DNA of 54,190 nucleotides from Bacteroidota bacterium (GTDB lineage Bacteria; Bacteroidota; Ignavibacteria; UBA10030; UBA8401): contig JAUXTU010000056.1 in the NCBI GenBank assembly GCA_030679145.1, forward strand, positions 1 to 54,190, in the 5' to 3' direction. The translations under genes and the position numbers were made by a program. The notes below the pieces were generated by a model that searched no databases, was not told the DNA's origin, and saw only the letters and a list, made by a program, of their open reading frames with translations. Shown in pieces: positions 18,012-26,488 of this stretch. Position 1 is the first letter of the stretch, and each line of letters opens with the position of its first letter.

Positions 18012-18052
18012 AATAACCGAGCAGTCGCAGAGACTTTCTCGGTTATTTTTTT
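18012..18052 (+). terminator. Intrinsic terminator after the secreted protein gene
   Basis: A perfect 10-bp stem (18012-18021 AATAACCGAG with 18038-18047 CTCGGTTATT) with a 16-nt loop is followed by a T-run reaching 18052. It ends only seven bases before the next gene's start at 18060, so transcription of that gene must read through it or start very close to it. Confidence 0.85.
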
Positions 18053-18059
18053 GTGCACA

Positions 18060-18503
18060 ATGAAACTGCAATCAAAAAAACAACTGTTATTGAATGTCGC
18101 AATTGTTCTACTTGTATTCTTTAATGGAATGCAGCTGTATGGAATTATTTTTCGTAATGGATCTTCCGTTGTTCCTTCGACAAAAAATGTGAACGATACT
18201 ACTCATGTTCCTTTACAGATCAATGTGTTGAATGGATGTGGAATCAACGGAGTGGGAACAACTATGACAAAATATTCTCGAAAATTGGGATATGATGTTG
18301 TTGAGATGGGAAATTATAAAACATTCGATGTAGAACAGTCAATTATCATCGACAGAAGCGGAAAAATGAACGAAGCACAAGAGTTGGCATTGTCGCTTGG
18401 GATTGATAAAAAGAACGTTATACAGCAGTTCAGCAACGATCAGTTAGTATCTGCATCAATTGTCATTGGAAAAGATTATAAATCATTAAAACCATGGAAT
18501 TAA
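18060..18503 (+). CDS. LytR_C domain membrane protein
   Basis: The ATG at 18060 gives 147 residues: a short Lys-rich N-terminus, one membrane anchor (about residues 9-32, LLLNVAIVLLVFF), a linker, and then a domain of about 95 residues. That domain has the LytR_C pattern INVLNGCGINGVG, KLGYDVVEMGNY and ASIVIGKDYKSL. LytR_C is often found at the C-terminus of LytR-CpsA-Psr cell-envelope proteins; here it stands alone without the catalytic LCP domain. A role in the envelope is likely but its activity is unknown. It is followed nine bases later by rsfS. No Shine-Dalgarno is visible because the upstream terminator fills that space. Confidence 0.75.
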   Translation: MKLQSKKQLLLNVAIVLLVFFNGMQLYGIIFRNGSSVVPSTKNVNDTTHVPLQINVLNGCGINGVGTTMTKYSRKLGYDVVEMGNYKTFDVEQSIIIDRSGKMNEAQELALSLGIDKKNVIQQFSNDQLVSASIVIGKDYKSLKPWN

Positions 18504-18508
18504 AGGAG
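18502..18508 (+). promoter_or_regulatory. Ribosome binding site that fixes the GTG start of rsfS
   Basis: TAAAGGAGTATTGTG contains a near-perfect Shine-Dalgarno (AAAGGAG) four bases before the GTG at 18513. It decides the start of the downstream gene, which has no ATG near its N-terminus. Confidence 0.7.
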
Positions 18509-18512
18509 TATT

Positions 18513-18953
18513 GTGACCTCAAAGAATCTTGCTAAACTTATAGCAAATGCTGCACTCAGCAAAAAAGCATACGATATAACAATTTTGGACCTGCGAAAAT
18601 TAACAACAATGACAGATTATTTCGTTGTCTGTTCAGTCGATTCTGATACACAGGCACGCGCGGTTGCTGACGAGATAAAAAATGAATCATTGGAAAAAGG
18701 TGAAACATCCATTCGCAAAGAAGGTTATAGTGAAGGTCGTTGGGTCTTACTAGATTATATTGATGTGGTAGCACATGTATTTCATAAGGAAATGCGAGAA
18801 TTCTATAATCTTGAAAAATTATGGGGCGATGCAAAAATGGAGTATGTTAGCGATGAGCCGGATCTAAAAGAGAAAACTGTCCGCACTCGTACAAAAGCTA
18901 TGTCATCCAAAGAAGTAAAAAAGAAAACTACCCGAAAAAAGACTGCGAAATAA
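18513..18953 (+). CDS. rsfS: Ribosomal silencing factor RsfS
   Basis: The protein has 146 residues and starts at GTG. The RsfS (DUF143) core is complete: DITILDLRKLTTMTDYFVVC, split as DITILDLRKL and TDYFVVCS, then EGRWVLLDYIDVVAHVF and REFYNLEKLWGDA. RsfS binds ribosomal protein uL14 and blocks subunit joining when nutrients are scarce. Residues from about 118 to the end form a Lys/Arg-rich tail (KEVKKKTTRKKTAK), an extension beyond the usual core that may touch rRNA. The stop overlaps the argS start by one base. Confidence 0.95.
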   Translation: MTSKNLAKLIANAALSKKAYDITILDLRKLTTMTDYFVVCSVDSDTQARAVADEIKNESLEKGETSIRKEGYSEGRWVLLDYIDVVAHVFHKEMREFYNLEKLWGDAKMEYVSDEPDLKEKTVRTRTKAMSSKEVKKKTTRKKTAK

Positions 18954-20602
18954 TGAAAGCTCTATTATATCAACAACTCACCTCGATCATTGCAGAGTTG
19001 CAATATCCTTCAGTTGAAGTACTTTTTGACAAACCAAAAGTAGAAGCTCACGGCGATCTTACAACTAATGTTGCGATGATGCTCGCAAAATCTGTAGGGA
19101 AGAATCCTCGTATAGTTGCGCAGTCAATTGTTGAAAAATTACCTGTGAATGATTTATTCCTTTCGTCTGTTGAAATTGCCGGACCCGGATTCATCAATTT
19201 TCGATTTGCTGCAAACTATGTTGTTGAAAATGCAAAACGAATTCTTCTTGAACATGATTCGTTCGGGAAATCGAATTTTGCAAACAACAAAAGAACGAAT
19301 CTCGAATGGGTCAGCGCAAATCCGACGGGTTTACTTCATGCAGGACATGGCAGACAAGTGTTGCTTGGTCAGGTGATCGGAAATTTACTTGAATGGACCG
19401 GACATATTGTAACACGTGAATATTATTTTAACAATGCCGGAAATCAAATGAGGACGCTGGCGGAAAGCATTTATATCCGTTACTGCCAGGAACTTGGAGA
19501 AGACCTTCCTTTTCTTGAAGAAGGATACAAAGGCGAGTATATTGTTGATATAGCGAAAGAGATCATTGCGAAAAAAGGTGATTCACTTAAAAATGTTGGT
19601 GACGATAAGTCATATTTTCAAAAATATGGTGAAGAGTGGTGTTTCAAAAAAATTAAAAAAACACTTGCCCGACTGAACGTTAAGCATGACGTCTTTTATA
19701 ATGAAGATACATTGTATTCTACCGGTAAGATAAAAGAAGTTGTTGAAGAGTTTCGTAAGAAAGATCTTGTTTATGACAGTGAAGGTGCGGTTTGGTTTCG
19801 CGCTACTTCGTTTGGTGCCGATAAAGACCGAGTGATCGTTAAAAGTACAGGAGAACCAACATATCGACTTCCTGATATTGCATATCATCGTGAAAAATTT
19901 CGGCGCGGATTTGAATTAATTGTCGATATCTTCGGTGCCGATCATATTGCAACAATTCCTGATGTTCTCAATGGTGTGAAAGCGCTTGGGTATGATACGG
20001 ACGCTGTGAAGGTCATCATTCATCAGATGGTATCATTTGTGAATGGCGAAGAGATCGTAAAGATGTCAAAGCGTAATGCAAAAACATACACGCTTGATGA
20101 TCTTATCGATGAAGTTGGTGTTGATGCGGTTGCATATTTCTTTGTAATGCGAAGCGTAGGAACACACTTAGAATTTGATATTGCGCTTGCAAAAGAACAA
20201 TCAGATAAGAATCCGGTCTATTATCTGCAATATGCCCACGCTCGCATCGCCAGCATTTTGCGTCATGCAGCTGAAGAGAAATTTGCGGTCGATCTCCCTT
20301 TAGTAATGAATGAGAATACCGATTATTCACTGCTAAAGGAAAAAGAAGAGATCGATCTTCTCAAAAAATTACTGGAATTTCCTGAACTTGTTCAAAACTG
20401 TGCTGTTTCATTCGAGCCTCATAGACTCACCACCTATTTACGGGAAGTTGCAGAGACATTCCATCGGTTTTACCATGAACATCGTGTTATCAACGATGAT
20501 AAGGCGTTAATGCAAGCTCGATTAACCGTTTGTTTGATGACAAAAATCGTTATTGCCAATGGTTGTAAAATTTTGAGTGTTTCTTGTCCTGAAAAGATGT
20601 AA
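18953..20602 (+). CDS. argS: Arginyl-tRNA synthetase
   Basis: This class I synthetase of 549 residues charges tRNA-Arg. The N-terminal Add1 domain (about 1-100) is followed by the HIGH motif as HAGH (129-132, in NPTGLLHAGHGRQ) and the catalytic core. A KMSKR sequence, matching the KMSKS signature, lies in EEIVKMSKRNAKTYTL. The C-terminal helical anticodon-binding domain includes NPVYYLQYAHARIASILR and ends with the usual FHRFYHEHRV. No anomalies were seen. It is coupled to rsfS by a TAATG overlap. Confidence 0.97.
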   Translation: MKALLYQQLTSIIAELQYPSVEVLFDKPKVEAHGDLTTNVAMMLAKSVGKNPRIVAQSIVEKLPVNDLFLSSVEIAGPGFINFRFAANYVVENAKRILLEHDSFGKSNFANNKRTNLEWVSANPTGLLHAGHGRQVLLGQVIGNLLEWTGHIVTREYYFNNAGNQMRTLAESIYIRYCQELGEDLPFLEEGYKGEYIVDIAKEIIAKKGDSLKNVGDDKSYFQKYGEEWCFKKIKKTLARLNVKHDVFYNEDTLYSTGKIKEVVEEFRKKDLVYDSEGAVWFRATSFGADKDRVIVKSTGEPTYRLPDIAYHREKFRRGFELIVDIFGADHIATIPDVLNGVKALGYDTDAVKVIIHQMVSFVNGEEIVKMSKRNAKTYTLDDLIDEVGVDAVAYFFVMRSVGTHLEFDIALAKEQSDKNPVYYLQYAHARIASILRHAAEEKFAVDLPLVMNENTDYSLLKEKEEIDLLKKLLEFPELVQNCAVSFEPHRLTTYLREVAETFHRFYHEHRVINDDKALMQARLTVCLMTKIVIANGCKILSVSCPEKM

Positions 20603-20731
20603 ATTACCATCCAACAATTAAGGATTATATACCTGCCTATTTGATACTGCAACAACAAAACAGTTTGTTCATAAATGGACTGTCTTTTACATTACCTTAA
20701 ACTCTGTTAGTCTCAATATCCGTTGGAAATA

Positions 20732-20759
20732 CTGACAGTTTTTGTTAAATTCTTAGATT
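20732..20759 (+). promoter_or_regulatory. Candidate promoter of the polysaccharide locus
   Basis: In the 177-base gap before rfbB there is CTGACA (20732-20737) and TAGATT (20754-20759) with a 16-base spacer. The predicted start of transcription is about 15 bases before the rfbB ATG. The rest of the gap holds only a weak inverted repeat (20657-20664 with 20679-20688) that could end the argS transcript. The match is partial. Confidence 0.3.
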
Positions 20760-20779
20760 ATTAAACGACATTTTACTGT

Positions 20780-21796
20780 ATGAAAAATATTCTTGTAACT
20801 GGCGGAGCCGGTTTTATTGGTAGTAATTTTGTTCATTTTATGTTGAACAAACATTCCAATTATAGCATCGTCAATTTTGACAATCTAACATATGCTGGGA
20901 ACCTTGAAAATCTCTCGGCTATCGAAAAAAATCGAAATTATACCTTTGTTAAAGGAGATATTGGTAATAAAGAACAAGTCACTAAAGTTTTTCGTGATTA
21001 CTCAATAGATACTGTGGTTCACTTTGCCGCAGAATCACATGTTGATAGAAGTATTTCCGGTCCGGCGGTGTTTGTACATACAAATGTTGTTGGAACGCAA
21101 GTGTTGCTTGATGTTTCCCGTGAAATTGGAATAGAACGATTTCTTCATGTTTCTACAGATGAAGTATATGGTTCGCTTGGAGCGACAGGATATTTTACGG
21201 AAGAAACACCGCTCCATCCAAACAGCCCATATTCTGCTAGTAAAGCATCGTCTGATATGTTGGTGTTAGCATATCAACATACGTTCGGATTTCCGGGAGT
21301 TGTAACACGATGCTCAAATAATTACGGTCCTTACCAGTTTCCTGAAAAATTGATTCCATTACTGATTGCTAATGCATTGAATGATAAAGCAATTCCTGTG
21401 TATGGAGATGGATCAAATGTGCGAGATTGGTTGTATGTAGTGGATCATTGTTCGGCACTTGATGTGGTTCTTCATAATGGTAAGGTCGGAGATGTTTATA
21501 ACATCGGCGGACACAACGAATGGAAGAATATTGATATCGTAAAATTAGTATTAAAAGAAATCGGTAAACCGCAATCACTTATTACGTACGTAAAAGACCG
21601 TCCCGGTCACGATAAGCGGTATGCAATCGATGCCGCAAAAATAAAGAATGAACTTGGGTGGGTTCCCGCATATCAGTTTGAGAATGGGATTAAAAAGACC
21701 GTGCAGTGGTATTTGCAGAATAAACAGTGGTGGGAGAGAATTATCAGCGGTGAATATAAAAAATATTATGAATCACAATATTCTGAACGGAAATAA
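20780..21796 (+). CDS. rfbB: dTDP-glucose 4,6-dehydratase
   Basis: This short-chain dehydrogenase/reductase has 338 residues. It shows the NAD-binding GGAGFIG (8-14), the RfbB-specific TDE at 126-128 (ST-DEVYG) and the catalytic YSASK at 151-155. Further RfbB signatures are NNYGPYQFPEKLIPL, VRDWLYVVDHC and DRPGHDKRYAIDA. It converts dTDP-glucose to dTDP-4-keto-6-deoxyglucose, the branch point to dTDP-rhamnose and many amino or deoxy sugars. The other rml genes (rfbA, rfbC, rfbD) are not in the window. A DegT aminotransferase two genes on suggests that the keto sugar may be aminated. Confidence 0.95.
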   Translation: MKNILVTGGAGFIGSNFVHFMLNKHSNYSIVNFDNLTYAGNLENLSAIEKNRNYTFVKGDIGNKEQVTKVFRDYSIDTVVHFAAESHVDRSISGPAVFVHTNVVGTQVLLDVSREIGIERFLHVSTDEVYGSLGATGYFTEETPLHPNSPYSASKASSDMLVLAYQHTFGFPGVVTRCSNNYGPYQFPEKLIPLLIANALNDKAIPVYGDGSNVRDWLYVVDHCSALDVVLHNGKVGDVYNIGGHNEWKNIDIVKLVLKEIGKPQSLITYVKDRPGHDKRYAIDAAKIKNELGWVPAYQFENGIKKTVQWYLQNKQWWERIISGEYKKYYESQYSERK

Positions 21797-21802
21797 CCAA
21801 CA

Positions 21803-23416
21803 ATGAACTTCAAAAGAATTGTTTTAATCATTCCTTTATTAATTTGTCTTACAATAGTTTCATTTTCACAACTTCGTGAGCGGGATGAGGAATCTAAATC
21901 TTTATCGCAGAAATCACAACAGCAACAGCAGCAAATGATTAGTTCTTCACTTTCGGTGATTATGGATGGACCGGTTGATCCAAAAGAATACATCGTTGGT
22001 CCCGGAGATATATTTGCAGTAAGTATTTGGGCTGCGGTTCCTTTGAATTTTCAAGTCCCGGTTACTCCTGAAGGAAGCGTGATCATTCCTACTGTCAATG
22101 AAGTTGCAATAAGCGGATTGACTTTAGATGATGCAAAAAAATTGGTGATGAATGAGATCAAAAAGAAGTATTTGTCTGGGAACGCTTCGTTTACTCTTTT
22201 CTCTCCGCGAACCTTTGTTGTCACTGTAAAAGGTGCGATAAAAGAAGAAGGAAAACGGTATATACAGGCAACACAGCGTGTTGATATGGTAGTAAATTTT
22301 AGAAAAGATGATCGTGAGAATATTGATACGACCATTGCTCAGCGTAATATTGTTCTTGAACACAAAGACGGCAGCCGTTATAATGTAGATATTGAAAAGT
22401 ACTATGCAACAAAGAAAACGGAATACAATCCCCTATTGCGCGATGGAGATGTTATTATTATTCCACAAAAGGCAATTAAAAGCAATTTTATTGCGGTGTA
22501 TGGAGCGGTAAACAAGCAAGGTCTATTTGAATTTGCGGATGGTGATAGCCTTGTCGGAATGCTTGCAATTGCTCGCGGTCTTTCAAAGATAGCTGATAGC
22601 AGCAAAGTAGTGATCACTCGATATATTAATGAAACTACACCAGAATACATCAAAATTGATCTTCGTAAGATTATCGACAGAAGCTATACTGATATTTCCC
22701 TAAAACGTGGAGATCAAATTGTGGTTTATGAACAATATATTCAACAGCGCTCAACCAATGTTAGTGTTACGGGGGAAGTGATCTATCCCGGCACCTATCC
22801 CATTTCAAAAGATTCGACGTTCCTTTCCGAAATAATTCGATTAGCAGGTGGTGTAACAAAGTATGCTTCATTGAAAAACTCGCAGCTATATCGGCGTTCA
22901 GTCAATTCTGCTGATATTGAGATTGAAAGGTTGGAAAGCGGGCGTGGAGGAATTACTCCTGAAGATAGTGCTTACTATTATTTAGAAACCGATATTCGTA
23001 TCAATAGAGAACTTGTAGTATCGGATTTTACTGAGTTGATCGAAAAAAATAATTCTTCAAAAGATGTTTTGTTGCGTGATGGCGATGAGATACATATTTC
23101 ATCAAAGAAAAAGACAGTCTATGTTTTTGGACAAGTAGTGAATCCAGGACATATTTTATTCACTCCAAATAAAAATATCGATTACTACATATCACTTGCA
23201 GGCGGAGTTACCGTTGATGCAAGAAGTGATATAAAAGTGATAAAGGCAGCAACACGGCAATGGCTCGATCCAAATAAAACTGTTATCGAAGAGGGGGATT
23301 ATGTTTGGATTCCGAAAGAACCATATCGTCCATTCAGTTATTATTTAACAGTGTATAGTCAGGTCTTTGGGATAATTGCAACGGTGGTTTCATTAGTTAT
23401 TTTGGTAGCGAGATAA
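21803..23416 (+). CDS. SLBB-domain polysaccharide export protein (Wza-like)
   Basis: A signal peptide (residues 1-22) is followed by a Gln-rich linker containing six consecutive Gln. Next comes a poly-export domain starting EYIVGPGDIFAVSIW with VTPEGSVIIPTVNEV, and at least three SLBB repeats (FIAVYGAVNKQG, VSVTGEVIYPGTYPI, VYVFGQVVNPGHI). The C-terminus ends in a single hydrophobic helix (IIATVVSLVILVAR), comparable in place to the helix by which Wza crosses the outer membrane. At 537 residues it is longer than Wza because of extra SLBB repeats. It should form the outer-membrane channel for the exopolysaccharide made by the following genes. I see no lipobox Cys at the signal cleavage site. 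Confidence 0.88.
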   Translation: MNFKRIVLIIPLLICLTIVSFSQLRERDEESKSLSQKSQQQQQQMISSSLSVIMDGPVDPKEYIVGPGDIFAVSIWAAVPLNFQVPVTPEGSVIIPTVNEVAISGLTLDDAKKLVMNEIKKKYLSGNASFTLFSPRTFVVTVKGAIKEEGKRYIQATQRVDMVVNFRKDDRENIDTTIAQRNIVLEHKDGSRYNVDIEKYYATKKTEYNPLLRDGDVIIIPQKAIKSNFIAVYGAVNKQGLFEFADGDSLVGMLAIARGLSKIADSSKVVITRYINETTPEYIKIDLRKIIDRSYTDISLKRGDQIVVYEQYIQQRSTNVSVTGEVIYPGTYPISKDSTFLSEIIRLAGGVTKYASLKNSQLYRRSVNSADIEIERLESGRGGITPEDSAYYYLETDIRINRELVVSDFTELIEKNNSSKDVLLRDGDEIHISSKKKTVYVFGQVVNPGHILFTPNKNIDYYISLAGGVTVDARSDIKVIKAATRQWLDPNKTVIEEGDYVWIPKEPYRPFSYYLTVYSQVFGIIATVVSLVILVAR

Positions 23417-23443
23417 GATTTTTTATACTTAAGACAAAATCAT

Positions 23444-24604
23444 ATGCGTTCGGAATTTTTGATATTCGGAAGTCCAAAAATCGAGGAAGATGAAATTAAC
23501 GAAGTAGTTGATTCGTTAAGAAAATGTTGGCTAGGGACCGGTCCCAAAGTTGCACAATTTGAAAATCAATTTAAAGAGTATGTTGGTGCAAAACATGCGG
23601 TCGCGGTTCATTCTTGTACTGCTGCATTGCATCTTTCTATGATTGCCTCTGACATAGGACCAGGGGATGAAGTGATTACTACCCCAATGACATTTGCAGC
23701 TACAGCAAATTCAATAATACATACGGGAGGTATTCCGGTATTCATTGACGTTAATCGTGATACAATGACGATTGATGTTAAACAAATTGAGGAGAAGATA
23801 ACAACTCGTACAAAAGCAATTATCCCGGTTCATTTTGCCGGACGAGCATGTCAAATGGATGAAATTATCGCATTGGCTAACAAATATAAATTAAAAATCA
23901 TAAATGATGCAGCGCATGCCATCGAAACAGATTACCATGGGAAAAAGGTTAGTAATTACGGAAACTTGACAACGTATAGTTTCTATTCGACAAAAAATTT
24001 GGCTACTGGTGAAGGAGGTATGGTAACAACGGATGATGGTGAACTTGCAGAAAAAATTAAAATTTATGGTCTCCATGGAATGACGAAAGATGCTTGGAAA
24101 AGATTTTCGGACACTGGGTATAAACATTACGAGATCATTTATCCCGGATTCAAATACAATATGATGGATATGCAGGCTGCATTAGGTATTCACCAATTAG
24201 AGAAAATCGAACGATATTCTATTTGTCGTAAAGAAATATGGGATAGATACAATGAGGCTTTTGCTGAACTTCCATTGTTTCTGCCAGCAGCAGTAGAGCC
24301 AAACACACGCCACGCATTTCATCTTTACACAATCTTACTTGATCTTTCAAAAGTAAAGATTACGAGAGATGAGTTTATGAATTTATTGCATCGCGAGAAT
24401 ATTGGTACAGGAGTTCATTATACGGCATTGCATCTTCATCCATATTATAAAGAACGTTTTGGATATAAGAAGGGTGATTTTCCAAACACGGAATTTATCG
24501 GGGAGCGGACGGTTTCACTTCCCATATCCGCAAAATTAACAGATCAGGATGTTGAAGACGTGATAGGTGCAGTTAAAAATATTCTTCATAATAATAAAAA
24601 ATAA
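23444..24604 (+). CDS. DegT/DnrJ/EryC1 family sugar aminotransferase
   Basis: The protein has 386 residues and is PLP-dependent, with K184 in FYSTKNLATGEGG as the Schiff-base lysine and D155 in NDAAHAIE. It also carries the family segments TGPKVAQFE, HSCTAALHLS, TTPMTFAATAN and FKYNMMDMQAALG. Such enzymes move an amino group from glutamate to a keto sugar nucleotide such as the product of RfbB or a UDP-4-keto hexose. A specific product (for example Qui4N-, Qui3N- or bacillosamine-type) cannot be told from the sequence alone. It is 27 bases from the export gene and is most likely part of the same operon. Confidence 0.9.
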   Translation: MRSEFLIFGSPKIEEDEINEVVDSLRKCWLGTGPKVAQFENQFKEYVGAKHAVAVHSCTAALHLSMIASDIGPGDEVITTPMTFAATANSIIHTGGIPVFIDVNRDTMTIDVKQIEEKITTRTKAIIPVHFAGRACQMDEIIALANKYKLKIINDAAHAIETDYHGKKVSNYGNLTTYSFYSTKNLATGEGGMVTTDDGELAEKIKIYGLHGMTKDAWKRFSDTGYKHYEIIYPGFKYNMMDMQAALGIHQLEKIERYSICRKEIWDRYNEAFAELPLFLPAAVEPNTRHAFHLYTILLDLSKVKITRDEFMNLLHRENIGTGVHYTALHLHPYYKERFGYKKGDFPNTEFIGERTVSLPISAKLTDQDVEDVIGAVKNILHNNKK

Positions 24605-24628
24605 TATATATAAATTAATCAGGTTTTT

Positions 24629-25795
24629 ATGTCTGAACAAAACAAAATTGATATTTTAGATTATTTCATTCTAATAGTGAAATGGAAAAAATTATTTTTG
24701 AAGGTTTTGATAGGATCTTTTTTGGTTTCATACATCGGGATATATTTTTTAATTGATGCTGAATATGAAGCGAAGGCGATAATTGTTTCAAGTGAAGATA
24801 AACAAATAGGTGGTATTTCTTCTTTAATGAAAAGTCTTGGAAATCTTCCCATCGGTGGGCTAAAAAGTTCTTCTACAGCAGGGGAGATGGATTTGTACGT
24901 TACGGTCATCCGCAGTCGAACCATGCTAGAAGATATTATAAATGTATTTGGTCTTCAAAAAGAATACAATCAGCCAAGTATGGAGAAAGCTGTTAAGCGT
25001 TTACGAGAAACTATTAAAACAAAAGTGACGGATGAGAATGCATTTGAAATCACTGTCCAAGGTTCATCACCACAACAAGCAGTGGATATAACTAATCATA
25101 TTTTGGGTTATTTGAATAAGACGATAATCCAAATGAATATATCAAAATCTAAGAATAATCGGATATTTTTAGAACAGCGATATAATGAAGTGAAAAGCAA
25201 TCTGAAATCTGCAGAAGATTCTATGCAGGTTTATCAACAAAATTCAGGCATGTTGGAAGTGAAAGAACAAACAAAAATGATTGTGGGGGCTTATACAACA
25301 ATTGAAACTGAATTGACCAAAGCACAGATAGAGCTCTCAATTCTTGAAAATACTTATTCTAAAGACTCTCCAGTAGTCGATAATGTTCGTGTTCAGGTGA
25401 AGGAATATGAAAAAAAACTTCAGGAAATGAAGCAAGGGAGTAATCGAAAGAATGTAATTTTAGCACTTAATTCCTTGCCCCAAGCAGCAAAGAACTATAT
25501 TCGACATTACCGCGATGTAGAAATTCAATCCAAGATCCTTGAATTCCTCACCCCGCTTTACGAGCAATCAAAATTTGACGAACAGAAAGATATACCAATA
25601 TTGCAAGTGATCGATACACCTCGGACTCCTGAAAAAAAATCATATCCGCCAAGATCATTGTTCGCTGCTATTATCACTTTTGGTGTTATGATACTTACGT
25701 TTTTCTATGTTTTACTTCAAGAAAATAGTCAATGGAAAACGAATACCAAAATAGACTATATTTCAAGGAATATTTTACGGTGGAAGCAGGACTAA
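24629..25795 (+). CDS. Wzz-family polysaccharide chain-length regulator
   Basis: The 388-residue protein has an N-terminal membrane helix (about 24-44, VLIGSFLVSYIGIYFLI), a long periplasmic region that is largely coiled coil (about 170-290), and a second membrane helix (about 345-367). The helix is preceded by the Pro-rich IDTPRTPEKKSYPPRSL typical of Wzz/Wzc proteins. There is no cytoplasmic tyrosine-kinase domain, and none is encoded next to it. It should set the chain length of the polymer together with the Wzy-like protein encoded at 28061. Base composition from here to about 36 kb is more AT-rich than in the flanks. Confidence 0.87.
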   Translation: MSEQNKIDILDYFILIVKWKKLFLKVLIGSFLVSYIGIYFLIDAEYEAKAIIVSSEDKQIGGISSLMKSLGNLPIGGLKSSSTAGEMDLYVTVIRSRTMLEDIINVFGLQKEYNQPSMEKAVKRLRETIKTKVTDENAFEITVQGSSPQQAVDITNHILGYLNKTIIQMNISKSKNNRIFLEQRYNEVKSNLKSAEDSMQVYQQNSGMLEVKEQTKMIVGAYTTIETELTKAQIELSILENTYSKDSPVVDNVRVQVKEYEKKLQEMKQGSNRKNVILALNSLPQAAKNYIRHYRDVEIQSKILEFLTPLYEQSKFDEQKDIPILQVIDTPRTPEKKSYPPRSLFAAIITFGVMILTFFYVLLQENSQWKTNTKIDYISRNILRWKQD

Positions 25796-25807
25796 ATCAT
25801 TTCTTCC

Positions 25808-26488
25808 TTGTTGTATAACATATTGACAAATAAGTTTTTTCAATTGGCTGCAAGAATCCTACCGATTAAATTGCGAATGTTCGTTTATTGGAAAACACGC
25901 GCAATGATATTTGGGAAACAATCTGTTTTGAATAGTGCACACAGTGTTGAAAAATATGAATCGATTACTTCCTCACAAAAAATTGAAATCTTCCCATATT
26001 TAAAAACTAACCTTAGTGGAAATGAAAGAGTATGCCTAGACTTTGGGTGTGGTCCAGGACGATTCACTCAGGATTTAGCAACTCTTATTCATGGCAAGGC
26101 AATTGGTGTCGATCCTATCCATGAATTATTAGATTTAGCCATTCCAACCACGGATGTGGAATACTACTTATTGAAGAAAGGTAAAATCCCGCTTCCCAAT
26201 AATAGTGTAGACATTGTATGGTGTTGTTTAGTGCTGGGGGGTATTCCCGAGGTATTATTACCAAATACTATTAATGAAATACTTAGGGTGTTGAATGACG
26301 ACGGATTGCTTGTAATTATTGAAAACACATCTGAAAAATTATCACAATCCTATTGGATGTTTCGATCATTTGAATTCTACTGTTCACTATTTCCGGAGGT
26401 TTCTCTCAAAAAAGTTCACCAATATTCTGATTTAGGTGAAACAATTTCTGTGATGATAGGAAGAAAGAAAGTGCACCCGATAGTATGA
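25808..26488 (+). CDS. SAM-dependent methyltransferase (class I)
   Basis: The 226-residue frame contains motif I VCLDFGCGPGRF (residues 75-86), an acidic GVDP ending strand 2, and the methyltransferase-11 motif IVWCCLVLGGIPE, with LRVLNDDGLLVIIE after it. The start is uncertain: TTG at 25808 is used, TTG at 25811 is equally possible, and the first ATG is residue 24. Its place in the cluster suggests methylation of a sugar in the repeat unit or a chain-capping step, but the substrate is unknown. The stop overlaps the flippase start by four bases. Confidence 0.8.
   Translation: MLYNILTNKFFQLAARILPIKLRMFVYWKTRAMIFGKQSVLNSAHSVEKYESITSSQKIEIFPYLKTNLSGNERVCLDFGCGPGRFTQDLATLIHGKAIGVDPIHELLDLAIPTTDVEYYLLKKGKIPLPNNSVDIVWCCLVLGGIPEVLLPNTINEILRVLNDDGLLVIIENTSEKLSQSYWMFRSFEFYCSLFPEVSLKKVHQYSDLGETISVMIGRKKVHPIV

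Noticed and set aside
20657-20688. Terminator after argS
   Set aside because: The stem (AAAACAGT with ACTGTCTTTT) is imperfect and AT-rich, with a 14-base loop and no clean T-run; mentioned only as a possibility.
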